Assembly (NCBI GenBank): GCA_022360555.1
Contig: JAKSCQ010000252.1
Location: 1-32,626, forward strand
Length of the DNA stretch: 32,626 nt
Source: Pseudomonadales bacterium
Lineage (GTDB): Bacteria; Pseudomonadota; Gammaproteobacteria; Pseudomonadales; Alcanivoracaceae
Direction of reading: 5' to 3'
Part shown: piece by piece, positions 6,879 through 14,778 of the stretch
Numbering within the stretch: position 1 is the first letter of the stretch
Layout: every line of letters begins with the position of its first letter
Made by a program: the position numbers and the translations under genes
The notes under the pieces: generated by a model
Seen by the model: the letters and a program-made list of their open reading frames with translations, nothing else
What the model was told of the DNA's origin: nothing
Databases searched by the model: none

Positions 6879-8063
6879 ATGGACACCCCTTCTCACGCTT
6901 CGCCGCTAAGCCGCCTGCTGGTTTTCCTGATGGCCGCCACCACCGGGCTGGTCGTTGCCAGTAACTATTACGCCCAGCCGCTGCTGCACACCATCGCCGA
7001 ACAACTGGACCTGTCCTATGCCCGGGCCGGGATCATCGTGACCACCGCCCAGGCCAGCTATGCGGTGGGGCTGATCCTGCTGGTGCCGCTGGGGGATCTG
7101 CTGGAAAGGCGGCGGCTGATTGTCACCATGATGCTGATTGCCACCGCCGGGCTGCTGATCAGCGCCACCGCCCGCTCCCTGCCCTGGCTGCTGGCCGGCA
7201 CAGCTATTACCGGCGCGTTTTCCGTGGTGGCGCAGGTGCTGGTGCCCTTTGCGGCCAGCCTGTCGCCGGTGGCCAGGCGCGGCCAGGTGGTGGGTACCGT
7301 CATGAGCGGGCTGTTGCTGGGTATCCTGCTGGCGCGGACGGTGGCTGGCCTGCTGTCCAGCCTGGGAGACTGGCATACCGTCTACTGGGTGGCCGCCGGG
7401 CTGATGCTGCTCAATACCCTGGCCCTGTGGCGCATGCTGCCGCGTGTGCGGCAAGGCGCACAGATGCATTATCTGAGGCTGATCGGCTCCATCGCCGGTT
7501 TGTTCCGCACCTACCCGGTGTTCCGCCAGCGGGCGCTGCTCGGCTGTCTGATCTTTGCCATGTTCAGCGTGCTGTGGACCTCACTGGCATTTCTGCTGTC
7601 CGCCGAGCCCTGGCATTTTTCCGATGCCACCATCGGCCTGTTCGGTCTGGCCGGGGCAGCGGGTGCCCTGGCCGCCCGTGGCGCGGGCACGCTGGCAGAC
7701 CGGGGGCACGGCCAGCGCATGACGCTGCTGGGGACACTGGCGCTGCTGGTTTCCTGGGGGCTGCTGGGGCTGGGCGGGATCAACCTGATCGCCCTGGTCG
7801 TCGGCATCGTACTGCTGGATCTGGCTCTGCAAGCGGTGCACATCACCAACATGAACCTGATCCTTACCCTGGATGCAAGCGCCCGCAACCGGCTCAATTC
7901 CGGCTATATGTTCCTGTACTTTCTCGGCGGGGCCAGCGGCTCCCTGGCCTCGGCTGCGGCCTATGAACACTATGGCTGGAATGGCGTCTGTCTGTTGGGC
8001 GCCGCCCTGGGCAGCGCCGCCCTGCTGCATGCCCTGCTGATGCGCCATAACGAGAAGAATTGA
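6879..8063 (+). CDS. MFS transporter, 12-TM drug/metabolite exporter type
   Basis: 394 residues with about twelve hydrophobic helices. The first helices contain the NYYAQPLLHTIAEQLDLS segment, and the loop between TM2 and TM3 carries GDLLERRRL, the classic MFS motif A position. A second, similar loop (GTLADRGHGQR) marks the start of the C-terminal half. This fits the DHA1-like group that includes YgaY/AraJ proteins, which export sugars, drugs or other small molecules; the substrate cannot be read from sequence. I choose the ATG at 6879 because GGATGGAG lies just upstream. An earlier ATG at 6825 would add 18 residues without membrane character. A GTTGAA/TTCAAC inverted pair (6824-6847) just before the start could be an operator. 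Confidence 0.85.
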   Translation: MDTPSHASPLSRLLVFLMAATTGLVVASNYYAQPLLHTIAEQLDLSYARAGIIVTTAQASYAVGLILLVPLGDLLERRRLIVTMMLIATAGLLISATARSLPWLLAGTAITGAFSVVAQVLVPFAASLSPVARRGQVVGTVMSGLLLGILLARTVAGLLSSLGDWHTVYWVAAGLMLLNTLALWRMLPRVRQGAQMHYLRLIGSIAGLFRTYPVFRQRALLGCLIFAMFSVLWTSLAFLLSAEPWHFSDATIGLFGLAGAAGALAARGAGTLADRGHGQRMTLLGTLALLVSWGLLGLGGINLIALVVGIVLLDLALQAVHITNMNLILTLDASARNRLNSGYMFLYFLGGASGSLASAAAYEHYGWNGVCLLGAALGSAALLHALLMRHNEKN

Positions 8064-8071
8064 CGCTGTTT

Positions 8072-8106
8072 AACAGTCCCGAGATTTACCTGCAGCAGGG
8101 ACTGTT
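8072..8106. terminator. Stem-loop after the MFS gene, no U tract
   Basis: A perfect 9-bp stem AACAGTCCC/GGGACTGTT with a 17-base loop lies 8 bp after the MFS stop. Neither strand shows a T tract, so it may be a weak terminator or an mRNA 3' stabiliser. Confidence 0.45.
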
Positions 8107-8147
8107 CTAGATTGGAAGCTTAACGTGCCATGCAGAAGGATCTTGCC

Positions 8148-8324
8148 ATGAAGTTACTGGGATTGTTGCAGCTTGCCCTGGCGATCTATGCCATCGTCAT
8201 GATTATCCAGTCGTCCGCGGAAACCGGCGCCAAAGTGCTGTGGGTGTTGCTGGTTCTGATCGTTCCCCTGATCGGGCTGATCATCTGGGCGTTGATGGGC
8301 CCCGGTTCTCCCCTGAAACGCTAG
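8148..8324 (+). CDS. Small PLDc_N-type inner membrane protein
   Basis: 58 residues with two transmembrane helices joined by a short polar turn (QSSAETGAKV) and ending in PGSPLKR. The second helix pattern, WVLLVLIVPLIGLIIWALMGPG, matches the PLDc_N (phospholipase D N-terminal) domain that anchors cardiolipin synthases, without any catalytic domain. The start is the ATG at 8148, since AGAAGGA lies at good distance; the ATG at 8130 precedes that site. Its 3' end overlaps the convergent START gene by 44 bp. Function unknown. A full cardiolipin synthase with the same kind of N-terminal helices lies about 900 bp away. Confidence 0.75.
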   Translation: MKLLGLLQLALAIYAIVMIIQSSAETGAKVLWVLLVLIVPLIGLIIWALMGPGSPLKR

Positions 8325-9006
8325 CCACCTCCTCTTTGCCCGGCTGCTGCCAGTGCGGAGGCATCTGGTAGTAGCCGTGGGCAATACCCTGGAAACGGGG
8401 CTGGGTAATCACCCGCCGCAGACGGCGCAGGGAAAAATAGGGGATATCGCGCAGGATGATATTGGCCAGCCAGGCCGGCAACACACCGCCCGGGTCCAGC
8501 ACCACCTCGATGGTCACTTCCACCTTGCCCGGCTCCAGCGGTGAAAACCGGTAGTAACCCTCCATCTGGGGCATGCGCACGTAGCCGTCCTGCTCCGGGA
8601 ACAGTTCTTCCTTGAGCACAAACGGCATCACCAGATCAAAGTCATCTTCCTGATAGAAGGTCACGCGCAGGGGCGCATCCCGGTCGTTGACCGGCCAGGG
8701 CAGGCGCGTGGTAACGTACACATCGCGCTGATAGGGAGAATGGCGCTTCAGGTCACGGATTTCCGACACCATGTGCATGAAGGACGCCACCGCATCGTAG
8801 TCGTCCATCAGCGCGCCAATGGCATTGAAATCGGTCACCTCCACGACGCCTACCCCCCGGAAAGTCTTCAGGCGGGATTGGTCATCGTGCTGGCGATACA
8901 CCCGGATATCATCCCGGTCCGTAACCAGCGACCACTCCGGCTGCTGCGCCATGACCGGCGCGGCCAGCACCAGCAGTGCCAGTATCGTTATTGCTTTTGT
9001 TATCAT
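8281..9006 (-). CDS. Secreted START-domain (lipid-binding) protein
   Basis: 241 residues. A signal peptide (MITKAITILALLVLAAPVMA, cut before QQPEW) is followed by a START/Bet v1-like domain: VTDRDDIRVYRQ, a long helix region with MDDYDAVASFMHMVSEI, and the strand pattern VYVTTRLPWPVNDRD typical of bacterial START proteins. START domains bind a lipid or other hydrophobic ligand in a deep cavity. This one would act in the periplasm or be carried to the envelope. The ATG has AGGA 8 bp upstream. The C-terminal tail overlaps the convergent small membrane protein gene. Ligand unknown; the cardiolipin synthase neighbour makes a lipid role plausible but unproven. Confidence 0.85.
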   Translation of the reverse strand: MITKAITILALLVLAAPVMAQQPEWSLVTDRDDIRVYRQHDDQSRLKTFRGVGVVEVTDFNAIGALMDDYDAVASFMHMVSEIRDLKRHSPYQRDVYVTTRLPWPVNDRDAPLRVTFYQEDDFDLVMPFVLKEELFPEQDGYVRMPQMEGYYRFSPLEPGKVEVTIEVVLDPGGVLPAWLANIILRDIPYFSLRRLRRVITQPRFQGIAHGYYQMPPHWQQPGKEEVASVSGENRGPSTPR

Positions 9007-9231
9007 CTTGTCATCCTGACGCCTTGCGGCCCGTCAGTTCCCCCCGCGGGTATCGCAGGCTGCTCACTTTATCGCCAGTTTCCTGTCCGGCCCATCCGTC
9101 AATACGCCGGAACGTGATACAGGCCACACTGGCGATGTCATTCTGACATAAAAAGACAGCCCTCCACCGGCACCCGAACGACACGGATTGGGTCAATGTG
9201 TCGCCTTGCCGGCAAGACGCCAACAGAAAAC
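9007..9231. promoter_or_regulatory. START/cls intergenic region with a perfect palindrome
   Basis: No gene is seen. ATGTCA-TTC-TGACAT (9135-9149) is a perfect palindrome about 130 bp upstream of the START gene and could be a repressor operator. A second self-complementary stretch, CTTGCCGGCAAG, lies just after the cls stop and could form a weak hairpin. No clear -10/-35 pair was identified. Confidence 0.35.
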
Positions 9232-10677
9232 TCAAAGATACGGTTCCATCAGGTGTGCCAGGGCATTGCGCACCCGGCGCCAGGGCGCCAACTGCCGGAA
9301 GCCGGCCTGATCCATCCGGCGCGAGTGCATGATGCGCTCGTCCAGGGAGGTATCTATCTGCCTGGCCAGGTGCTGGCTGTAGCACTCCATGTCAAATTCG
9401 AAGTTCAACCGCAGGCTGCGGGCGTCCCAGTTGCCCGAACCGAGCATGACCCAGTGCTGGTCCACGGTCATCACCTTGCTGTGATCGAAAGGCGGCGGCG
9501 ACAGGTACAGCTCCGCCCCTTCATTCACCAGCCAGCGCAGGGCATGCATGCTGGCCCACTGCACCATGCGCAGGTTGTTCCGTTCCGGAATCACGATCTG
9601 CACGCGCACCCCCTTAAGTACCGCCAGTTGCAGGGTGGCCAGCAGGGTCAGGTCCGGCACGAAATAGGGCGTGACGATGCGGATGCGCTGTTGGGCGCTG
9701 CCGATGGCCGCCAGCAGCGTCAGCCGGCGCTTGTCGAAATCCGCGTCCGGGCCGGCACTGATCCCCCGTGCCTGCACGTCGCCCACCATGGCCGGGCCCC
9801 GATAGCTGGTTTCCAGCACTTCTGCACAGGTGAACACCCAGTCGGCGGCAAAACCGCGCAGCAACTGCCCCACCACCGGCCCTTCGATGCGGGCATGCAG
9901 GTCAGTGATGCGGGGCGGGTTCTGGATGTAGCCGGCACGAATGTTCATGCCGCCGGTAAAGCCGACACGCCGGTCCACGATCAGGATCTTGCGGTGGTTG
10001 CGCAGGTTCAGATAAGGCATCCGCCAGGGAGCCAGCGAGTACAGAAAGCGCTGCACCGGCACCCCCCGGCGACGCAGGCGCCATACCACCGACGGCAGGG
10101 AATACAGCGCCCCCACGCCGTCGATCAGCACCCGCACCTTGACGCCCCGCTGCACCGCGGCGGCCAGCGCCTCGCACAGGGGTTTGCCGGCAGCATCATT
10201 GCCGAAGATATAGGTCGCCAGATAAATGCTGTCGGTGGCGCCGTTGATGGCGTCCAGGATGTCGCGGTAGGCCCCGGGGGCATCCAGCAACTCCACCTTG
10301 TTGCCATCGGACAGGGGCAAATGGGTCAGGCGCCCCACCAGACGGCTGAGCACCTGCAGGTGCCGGACCGACGGGACCGCTTCGGCGGCGACCCGCCAGC
10401 CATCGTCACTGTCGATCAGCCCACCGGTCAACTGCCGGGCCCGGCGCCGAATGCGGTTAACCCCAAGCATGAAATACAGCAGCGCACCGACCACCGGTAC
10501 CAGCCAAACCAGCCCCGTCCAGGCGGCCGCGGCCCGGGCATCACGCTTGTTTTGCGCCACATGCACCGTCACCGTTACTGCCAGGGAAATACTGATCGCC
10601 GCCGCAATGTAGGGCCAAAGAGGCTCCAGCAGCGCGCTTGCCTGGTCTATGCGGGCTTTCCAGTCAGTCAGGTCCAA
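9232..10677 (-). CDS. cls: Cardiolipin synthase (two-PLD-domain type)
   Basis: 481 residues. Two N-terminal helices of PLDc_N type (residues about 22-42 and 52-72, the second WLVPVVGALLYFMLG) anchor it in the inner membrane. Two phospholipase D catalytic motifs follow: H228-x-K230-x4-D235 (HRKILIVD) with GGMN after it, and H399-x-K401-x4-D406 (HSKVMTVD) with GSGNWD. The enzyme joins two phosphatidylglycerol molecules, or a related pair, into cardiolipin. The frame opens with a TTG start (TTGGACCTG) with a GGGAG site upstream; there is no better Met before the first helix. A stem AGCCCTG/CAGGGCT (10711-10732) sits in its leader. It could be ClsA- or ClsC-like in substrate use; the length fits ClsA. 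Confidence 0.9.
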   Translation of the reverse strand: MDLTDWKARIDQASALLEPLWPYIAAAISISLAVTVTVHVAQNKRDARAAAAWTGLVWLVPVVGALLYFMLGVNRIRRRARQLTGGLIDSDDGWRVAAEAVPSVRHLQVLSRLVGRLTHLPLSDGNKVELLDAPGAYRDILDAINGATDSIYLATYIFGNDAAGKPLCEALAAAVQRGVKVRVLIDGVGALYSLPSVVWRLRRRGVPVQRFLYSLAPWRMPYLNLRNHRKILIVDRRVGFTGGMNIRAGYIQNPPRITDLHARIEGPVVGQLLRGFAADWVFTCAEVLETSYRGPAMVGDVQARGISAGPDADFDKRRLTLLAAIGSAQQRIRIVTPYFVPDLTLLATLQLAVLKGVRVQIVIPERNNLRMVQWASMHALRWLVNEGAELYLSPPPFDHSKVMTVDQHWVMLGSGNWDARSLRLNFEFDMECYSQHLARQIDTSLDERIMHSRRMDQAGFRQLAPWRRVRNALAHLMEPYL

Positions 10678-10814
10678 ACCCCGTCGGCTCCCTCGCCGGT
10701 AATTCCAAACAGCCCTGATTTCAGGCAGGGCTCATTATTATCTGTAATAACAGAACATAGCATACCGTCTCACCGGCCGGGATAGCGGGCAAAAACCCTG
10801 CCGGATCAATGGTT

Positions 10815-10843
10815 TTGCTCTTTGCACCCCGCTTCACTAAAAT
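10815..10843 (+). promoter_or_regulatory. Sigma-70 promoter for the KamA-like gene
   Basis: TTGCTC, an exact 17-bp spacer and TAAAAT. Transcription would begin near 10850, leaving a leader of about 245 nt before the ATG at 11096. Confidence 0.6.
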
Positions 10844-10849
10844 ACGCGC

Positions 10850-11095
10850 TCTTTTGGAACACTTGGCGGCCACAATGCCCCACGCCTGCCCCGAAAACCG
10901 CTGGGCAGCGTCAGGTTCCAGGTCCTCCGCGTCACTTCGTGGACGCACGAAACAGCGGGCACAAGCCCAATTTCAGCGCCAGCCACCGCTGGCCATCAGC
11001 AGCAGTAGCACAAGACAAGTCCTGCTGGTTTAGCAACCAGTGTACCGGTGTTGACGCCTTTTTCGTCATGCCGGCGCATGATGAGGAGCGATACC
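10850..11095 (+). other. Long structured 5' leader of the KamA-like gene
   Basis: About 245 nt with no gene I trust. It holds several hairpins: CGCT/AGCG around 10900-10915, a GCGTCAC stem with one bulge near 10926-10945, and a perfect CTGGTT/AACCAG hairpin at about 11024-11039, some 45 nt before the ribosome site GAGGAG (11082-11087). An open frame 10874-11033 exists, but its product is low-complexity and unrecognised. I could not match it to the lysine, glycine, SAM or cobalamin riboswitches. A regulatory role is possible from length and structure only. Confidence 0.35.
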
Positions 11096-12448
11096 ATGCC
11101 CGAAACCAATACGGTCATTCCGCTGCACCAGAGCACGGAACAGCAATTCGAAGAGCGTCGTTTCAAGGTGTTCACCGCTCGTCAGCTCGACAAGATCGAG
11201 CCGCTGAAGCGCTTGGACGACGAGACCCGCTTCGCCATGGAAGTCGTTGCCAATGTGCTGCCTTTCCGGGTCAATGAATACGTCATTGAAGAACTGATCG
11301 ACTGGGACAAGGTGCCCAATGATCCTATCTACCAGCTGACTTTCCCGCAGAAGGGCATGCTCGCCCCGGAGCATTTCGACAAAGTAGCCGACGCCATGCG
11401 CGGCGGTGACAAGGCCGAGATCAAGGCAGTCATCGCCGAAGTCCGCGAAGCCCTCAACCCGCACCCGGCCGGGCAGATGGAACACAATATGCCGGAAGTG
11501 GACGGCGAGAAAGTCGATGGCATCCAGCACAAGTACAACGAAACCGTGCTGTTCTTCCCCAGCCAGGGCCAGGTGTGCCACAGCTACTGCACCTTCTGTT
11601 TCCGCTGGGCCCAGTTCATCGGCGACAACGATCTGAAGATCGCCGCCAAGGAAGCCGGCCAGCTCAAGAAGTACATCCAGGCACACCCGGAAATCACCGA
11701 TGTGCTGATCACCGGCGGTGACCCGCTGGTGATGAAGACCAAGAACCTGCGCGCCCATATCGAACCGCTGCTGGAACTGGAACAGATCCGCACCATCCGC
11801 ATCGGCTCCAAGGCGCTGACCTTCTGGCCCTACCGTTTTGTCACCGACAACGACGCCCAGGATCTGCTGGACCTGTTCGAGCAGGTGCAGGCCAGCGGCA
11901 AACACCTGGCGTTGATGGCGCACTACAACCACTGGCAGGAACTGGAAACAGATATCGCCCGGGAAGCCATCCGCCGGGTGCGCAACACCGGCGCTGTGAT
12001 TCGCGCCCAGGGCCCGCTGCTGGCCCACATCAACGACAACGCCGACGACTGGGCGCGTATGTGGCAGACCCAGGTGGAACTGGGCATCGTGCCCTACTAC
12101 ATGTTCGTCGAACGCGACACCGGCGCCCGTCACTACTTTGAAGTGCCCTTGGCCAAGGCCTGGGAAATCTACCGCGATGCCATGAAGCAGGTATCCGGTA
12201 TTGCCCGTACCGCCCGTGGCCCGAGCATGTCCAGCCACCCCGGCAAGGTGGAAATCCAGGGCGTCACTGAAATCAACGGCGAAAAAGTGTTTGCCCTGCG
12301 CTTTATTCAGGGTCGTAACCACGACTGGGTACAGCGTCCCTTCTTCGCCAAATACAACGAGGACGCCACCTGGCTCAACCATCTGGAGCCGGCCTTCGGC
12401 GAGGACAAATTCTTCTTCGAAGACGAACTGGCGGCGATGGAAAAATAA
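11096..12448 (+). CDS. KamA-family radical SAM aminomutase, substrate uncertain
   Basis: 450 residues of the lysine 2,3-aminomutase family, which moves an amino group using SAM, a [4Fe-4S] cluster and PLP. The cluster motif is C161-x3-C165-x2-C168 (CHSYCTFC), followed by R170, which corresponds to the carboxylate-binding Arg of clostridial enzyme. ITGGDPL follows. The PLP lysine is K384 in SSHPGKVE, at the exact spacing seen in LAM from the SG-x-A segment. The Asp seven residues before that lysine, which holds the substrate side-chain amine in LAM, is Ser377 here, so lysine may not be the substrate. The start is set by GAGGAG 8 bp before the ATG. No AblB acetyltransferase is nearby. A terminator inside repeat copy D ends the transcript. 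Confidence 0.85.
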   Translation: MPETNTVIPLHQSTEQQFEERRFKVFTARQLDKIEPLKRLDDETRFAMEVVANVLPFRVNEYVIEELIDWDKVPNDPIYQLTFPQKGMLAPEHFDKVADAMRGGDKAEIKAVIAEVREALNPHPAGQMEHNMPEVDGEKVDGIQHKYNETVLFFPSQGQVCHSYCTFCFRWAQFIGDNDLKIAAKEAGQLKKYIQAHPEITDVLITGGDPLVMKTKNLRAHIEPLLELEQIRTIRIGSKALTFWPYRFVTDNDAQDLLDLFEQVQASGKHLALMAHYNHWQELETDIAREAIRRVRNTGAVIRAQGPLLAHINDNADDWARMWQTQVELGIVPYYMFVERDTGARHYFEVPLAKAWEIYRDAMKQVSGIARTARGPSMSSHPGKVEIQGVTEINGEKVFALRFIQGRNHDWVQRPFFAKYNEDATWLNHLEPAFGEDKFFFEDELAAMEK

Positions 12449-12450
12449 TA

Positions 12451-12613
12451 AGTTGACAGTGGACAGTTGATAATTGACAGCTGCGCGAGAAAGCGTGGAA
12501 CTAATCTGAAAGCAAAGAGGCCGCGCCCATAGTTTGGGCGCGGCCTCTTGCATTTCTGAACAACCCAAACTCTTATCGCGACGCTGTCAACTGTCCACTA
12601 TCAACTGTCAACT
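12451..12613. repeat. Heptamer-arm inverted repeat, copy D, enclosing a terminator
   Basis: It begins two bases after the KamA-like stop. The left arm (12451-12481) and right arm (12583-12613) each consist of four degenerate 7-bp units of the AGTTGAC type (also AGTGGAC and AGTTGAT), ending in AGC/GCT. Pairing extends loosely inward, with a further GCGCGA/TCGCG block. The interior carries the terminator at 12516-12548. The unit sequence differs from copies A to C, but the period and layout are the same. Confidence 0.8.
12516..12555 (+). terminator. GC-rich terminator hairpin of the KamA-like gene
   Basis: A perfect 14-bp stem from AGAGGCCGCGCCCA to its complement (12516-12529 with 12535-12548) with a 5-base loop, followed by TGCATTT. 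The T tract is poor, but the stem is very strong. It sits centrally inside repeat copy D. Confidence 0.75.
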
Positions 12614-12681
12614 CCCTTCCTCTTTCCCATCTGACCAAATCACGGCAATAATAGGTTTGCCCCGTATTTCAGGAGAATCAG

Positions 12682-13113
12682 ATGAAAAAAGTGATAGCCA
12701 GCACCTCTCTTGCCGTTCTGCTCAGCGGCTGTCTGGGCCAGAATGCGCTGTTCGATACCGTGCAGGACTGGAACGCCACCGCCACCAACAACAAGTTCGT
12801 GAATCAGGGGATTTCCTTTGTGTTTTGGTGGGTACCGGTTTACGGGCTGTCGCTACTGGGCGATATCATCATCTTCAACTCCATTGAGTTCTGGACCGGC
12901 ACCAACCCCATCAGCAAAGAAGGCCCCAAGGTAGCCGGTACCACGGAAACCGTCACCGATGGGCTGGGCAATGAAGCCGAGCTGACCTACAACGCCGACG
13001 GTTCCATCACCGTGGTGGCCGCGCAGGAACGCTACACCCTGATCAAGCAGGGCGATCAGGTCATCAAACTGCAGGATGGCGATCGCGAAGTGCTTGGCTC
13101 GGTGATGATGTAA
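12682..13113 (+). CDS. DUF3332 lipoprotein
   Basis: 143 residues. The N-terminal signal MKKVIASTSLAVLLSGC has a lipobox (LLSGC, Cys17), so the mature protein is lipid-anchored; the following Leu favours outer-membrane sorting. The conserved DUF3332 region is clear: GQNALFDTVQDWNATATNNKFVNQ, a hydrophobic stretch with WWVPVYGLSLLGDIIIFNSIEFWTG, and a C-terminal half of beta-strand character. The family's function is unknown. The start has GGAG upstream (CAGGAGAATCAG). It lies after the KamA-like gene but beyond a strong terminator, so it is probably its own transcript. The 13117-13133 stem-loop follows directly. Confidence 0.9.
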   Translation: MKKVIASTSLAVLLSGCLGQNALFDTVQDWNATATNNKFVNQGISFVFWWVPVYGLSLLGDIIIFNSIEFWTGTNPISKEGPKVAGTTETVTDGLGNEAELTYNADGSITVVAAQERYTLIKQGDQVIKLQDGDREVLGSVMM

Positions 13114-13254
13114 CCCCTCCTGTCATGCAGGAGCCAACCCAACCGCAGGGTGGCAACGCAGCGCAGAACAGCCGCAGGCCTGCCCCGGACTTGATCCGGG
13201 TATGGCCCCGGAGAGATGAGCGTAGCGAATAACTTCCCCCCTGCGTCAGATGGC
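13114..13254. other. Gene-free repeat-rich spacer
   Basis: Holds a perfect CTCCTG/CAGGAG hairpin (13117-13133) just after the DUF3332 stop, without a T tract. It also holds a CCCGG-ACTTGAT-CCGGG palindrome near 13184-13201. The latter resembles palindromes scattered in many proteobacterial genomes. I see no gene here. Confidence 0.5.
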
Positions 13255-13336
13255 GTTGGAGCCTTGCTCGCAAGGCGAAGAGTGGAATCCAGCATTGAGA
13301 CTGCTGAAACCTTCGCTTTGCAAGCAAAGCTCCAAC
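13255..13336. repeat. Inverted REP pair (BIME-like)
   Basis: Two 26-bp sequences face each other (13255-13280 and 13311-13336), with three mismatches, all transitions. Each has a GTTGGAGC head, its own hairpin (GCCTTG/CAAGGC on the left and GCTTTGC/GCAAAGC on the right), and a GCGAAG tail. The 30-bp spacer shows nothing. This is the usual layout of REP doublets. It lies between the 3' ends of the convergent DUF3332 and mocR-like genes, where such pairs often sit. Confidence 0.75.
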
Positions 13337-13364
13337 AGCGGAGGCGCGTTTTCAGGCCAGAACA

Positions 13365-14765
13365 TTAAAGCAACCGCGACAAGGCCACCAGTGCCTGCTC
13401 CACCCGGTTATCCCACTTCACCGCGCAATTCAGCCGCAGGCAGTTGGCAAACTTGCCGGACGCGGAAAACAGCGAACCGGGGGCAAAACTCACGCCCTGC
13501 TCCAGCGCCTTTTCCATCAGCTCCGAGGTATCCACCTCGCCGGGCAGCTCCACCCACAGCACAAAGCCCCCCGCCGGCCGGCTGACCCGGGTGTCGGCAG
13601 GGAATAGCTGGGTCACCCGTTCGGTCATCCGCGCCACGCTACGGGCATGCTCGCTGCAGATGTGCCGCAAAAAGCGCTCGTAATGTCCCCGTTCCAGGTA
13701 GCGGGCCAGGGCCAGCTGGGACGGCGTGGCCACCGACACCGTATTGATGTACTGATAATACTGTGCCTTTTCCTGCCAGGCCTGGGGCGCCACCAGCCAG
13801 CCCACCCGCAGCCCCGCGGACAGGGTCTTGGACGACGACGCGCAGTAGAACACCTGATCGTCCCGGTCCCAGCTTTTTACCGGCCGGGGGCGGGGGCCAC
13901 TCAACGACAGGTCACCGTAGATATCGTCCTCCACCAGCGGCACCTTGTGTCGCGACAACAACCGCAGCAGCGCCTGCTTGCGTTCATCGGACATCCGCAC
14001 GCCCAGAGGATTGGAAAAGTTGGAGACCACCACACAGGCAGACACATCCCAGCGCTCCAGCGCCAGAGTCAGCGCATCCAGGGAAATGCCCGCTTCCGGA
14101 TCGGTGGGAATTTCCAGGGCCTTGAGCCCCAGGGATTCGATCACCTGCAACAGCCCATAGTAAGTGGGCGATTCAATCGCCACCGTATCGCCGGGTGAGG
14201 TAATCATCTTCAAGGCGATGGCCACCGATTCCTGGCAACTGTTGGTGATCAGCACCTGCTCCGGGCTGACGGCACACTGCAAGCCCGCCAGCCGACGGGC
14301 GATCTGGGTGCACAGCTCCGGCGCCCCCGGTGGAAATTCATAACCCACGCAACGCCGTCGCTGTTCGCGCAGCACACTGTGAAACACCCGCTCCATGGTC
14401 GCCACCGGCATGTATTCCGGCGCCGGCACCGCCGCCCCCAGGTTCACCACGGACGGATTGTTCACGTTCTGCAGCATCTGCAGTACCCGTTCCTGCCCGG
14501 TAATGCGCCGTGGCCGACGGCCCGGCTTGGCCACCCGTGGAGGTTCACGCACCACCGCCGGCTGGCGCACGTAATAGCCGGAACGGGGGCGGGCTTCCAG
14601 CACGCCACGCTGCTCCAGCTCGCGGCAGGCATTCACCGCCGTGGACACACTCACTTCCTGTTGTGCCGCCAGCACCCGCACACCGGGCAGGCGACTGCCC
14701 ACGGGGTACACCTGATCACGGATCAGGCCCTGAAGACGGTCGGCGAGGGTTTGATAAAGGGTCAT
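13365..14765 (-). CDS. MocR/PdxR-type regulator (GntR wHTH fused to aminotransferase fold)
   Basis: 466 residues from the ATG at 14765. The N-terminal winged helix (residues about 1-70) has YPVGSRLPGVRVLAAQQEVSVSTAVNACRELEQRGVLEARPRSGYYV, the GntR pattern. A linker leads to a fold-type I aminotransferase domain with ITNSCQESVAIAL, SNFSNPLGVRMS and the PLP lysine near residue 313 in SSSKTLSAGLRVGW. In this family PLP or a PLP-amino acid adduct changes DNA binding. It is divergent from a LysE exporter, with CTGTAC boxes between them, so it most likely controls that exporter and itself. An upstream in-frame ATG at 14846 would run through the operator boxes and is less likely. Confidence 0.9.
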   Translation of the reverse strand: MTLYQTLADRLQGLIRDQVYPVGSRLPGVRVLAAQQEVSVSTAVNACRELEQRGVLEARPRSGYYVRQPAVVREPPRVAKPGRRPRRITGQERVLQMLQNVNNPSVVNLGAAVPAPEYMPVATMERVFHSVLREQRRRCVGYEFPPGAPELCTQIARRLAGLQCAVSPEQVLITNSCQESVAIALKMITSPGDTVAIESPTYYGLLQVIESLGLKALEIPTDPEAGISLDALTLALERWDVSACVVVSNFSNPLGVRMSDERKQALLRLLSRHKVPLVEDDIYGDLSLSGPRPRPVKSWDRDDQVFYCASSSKTLSAGLRVGWLVAPQAWQEKAQYYQYINTVSVATPSQLALARYLERGHYERFLRHICSEHARSVARMTERVTQLFPADTRVSRPAGGFVLWVELPGEVDTSELMEKALEQGVSFAPGSLFSASGKFANCLRLNCAVKWDNRVEQALVALSRLL

Positions 14766-14778
14766 AGGGCGGGAACCG

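Noticed and set aside
10874..11033. Leader open frame upstream of the KamA-like gene
   Set aside because: The product is Ser/Arg/Gln-rich with no family resemblance, no ribosome site was seen, and hairpins explain the region better.
12451..12481. Short tandem heptamers as a CRISPR or VNTR array
   Set aside because: Units are 7 bp with no spacers, and each tract is matched by an inverted tract, which does not fit CRISPR.
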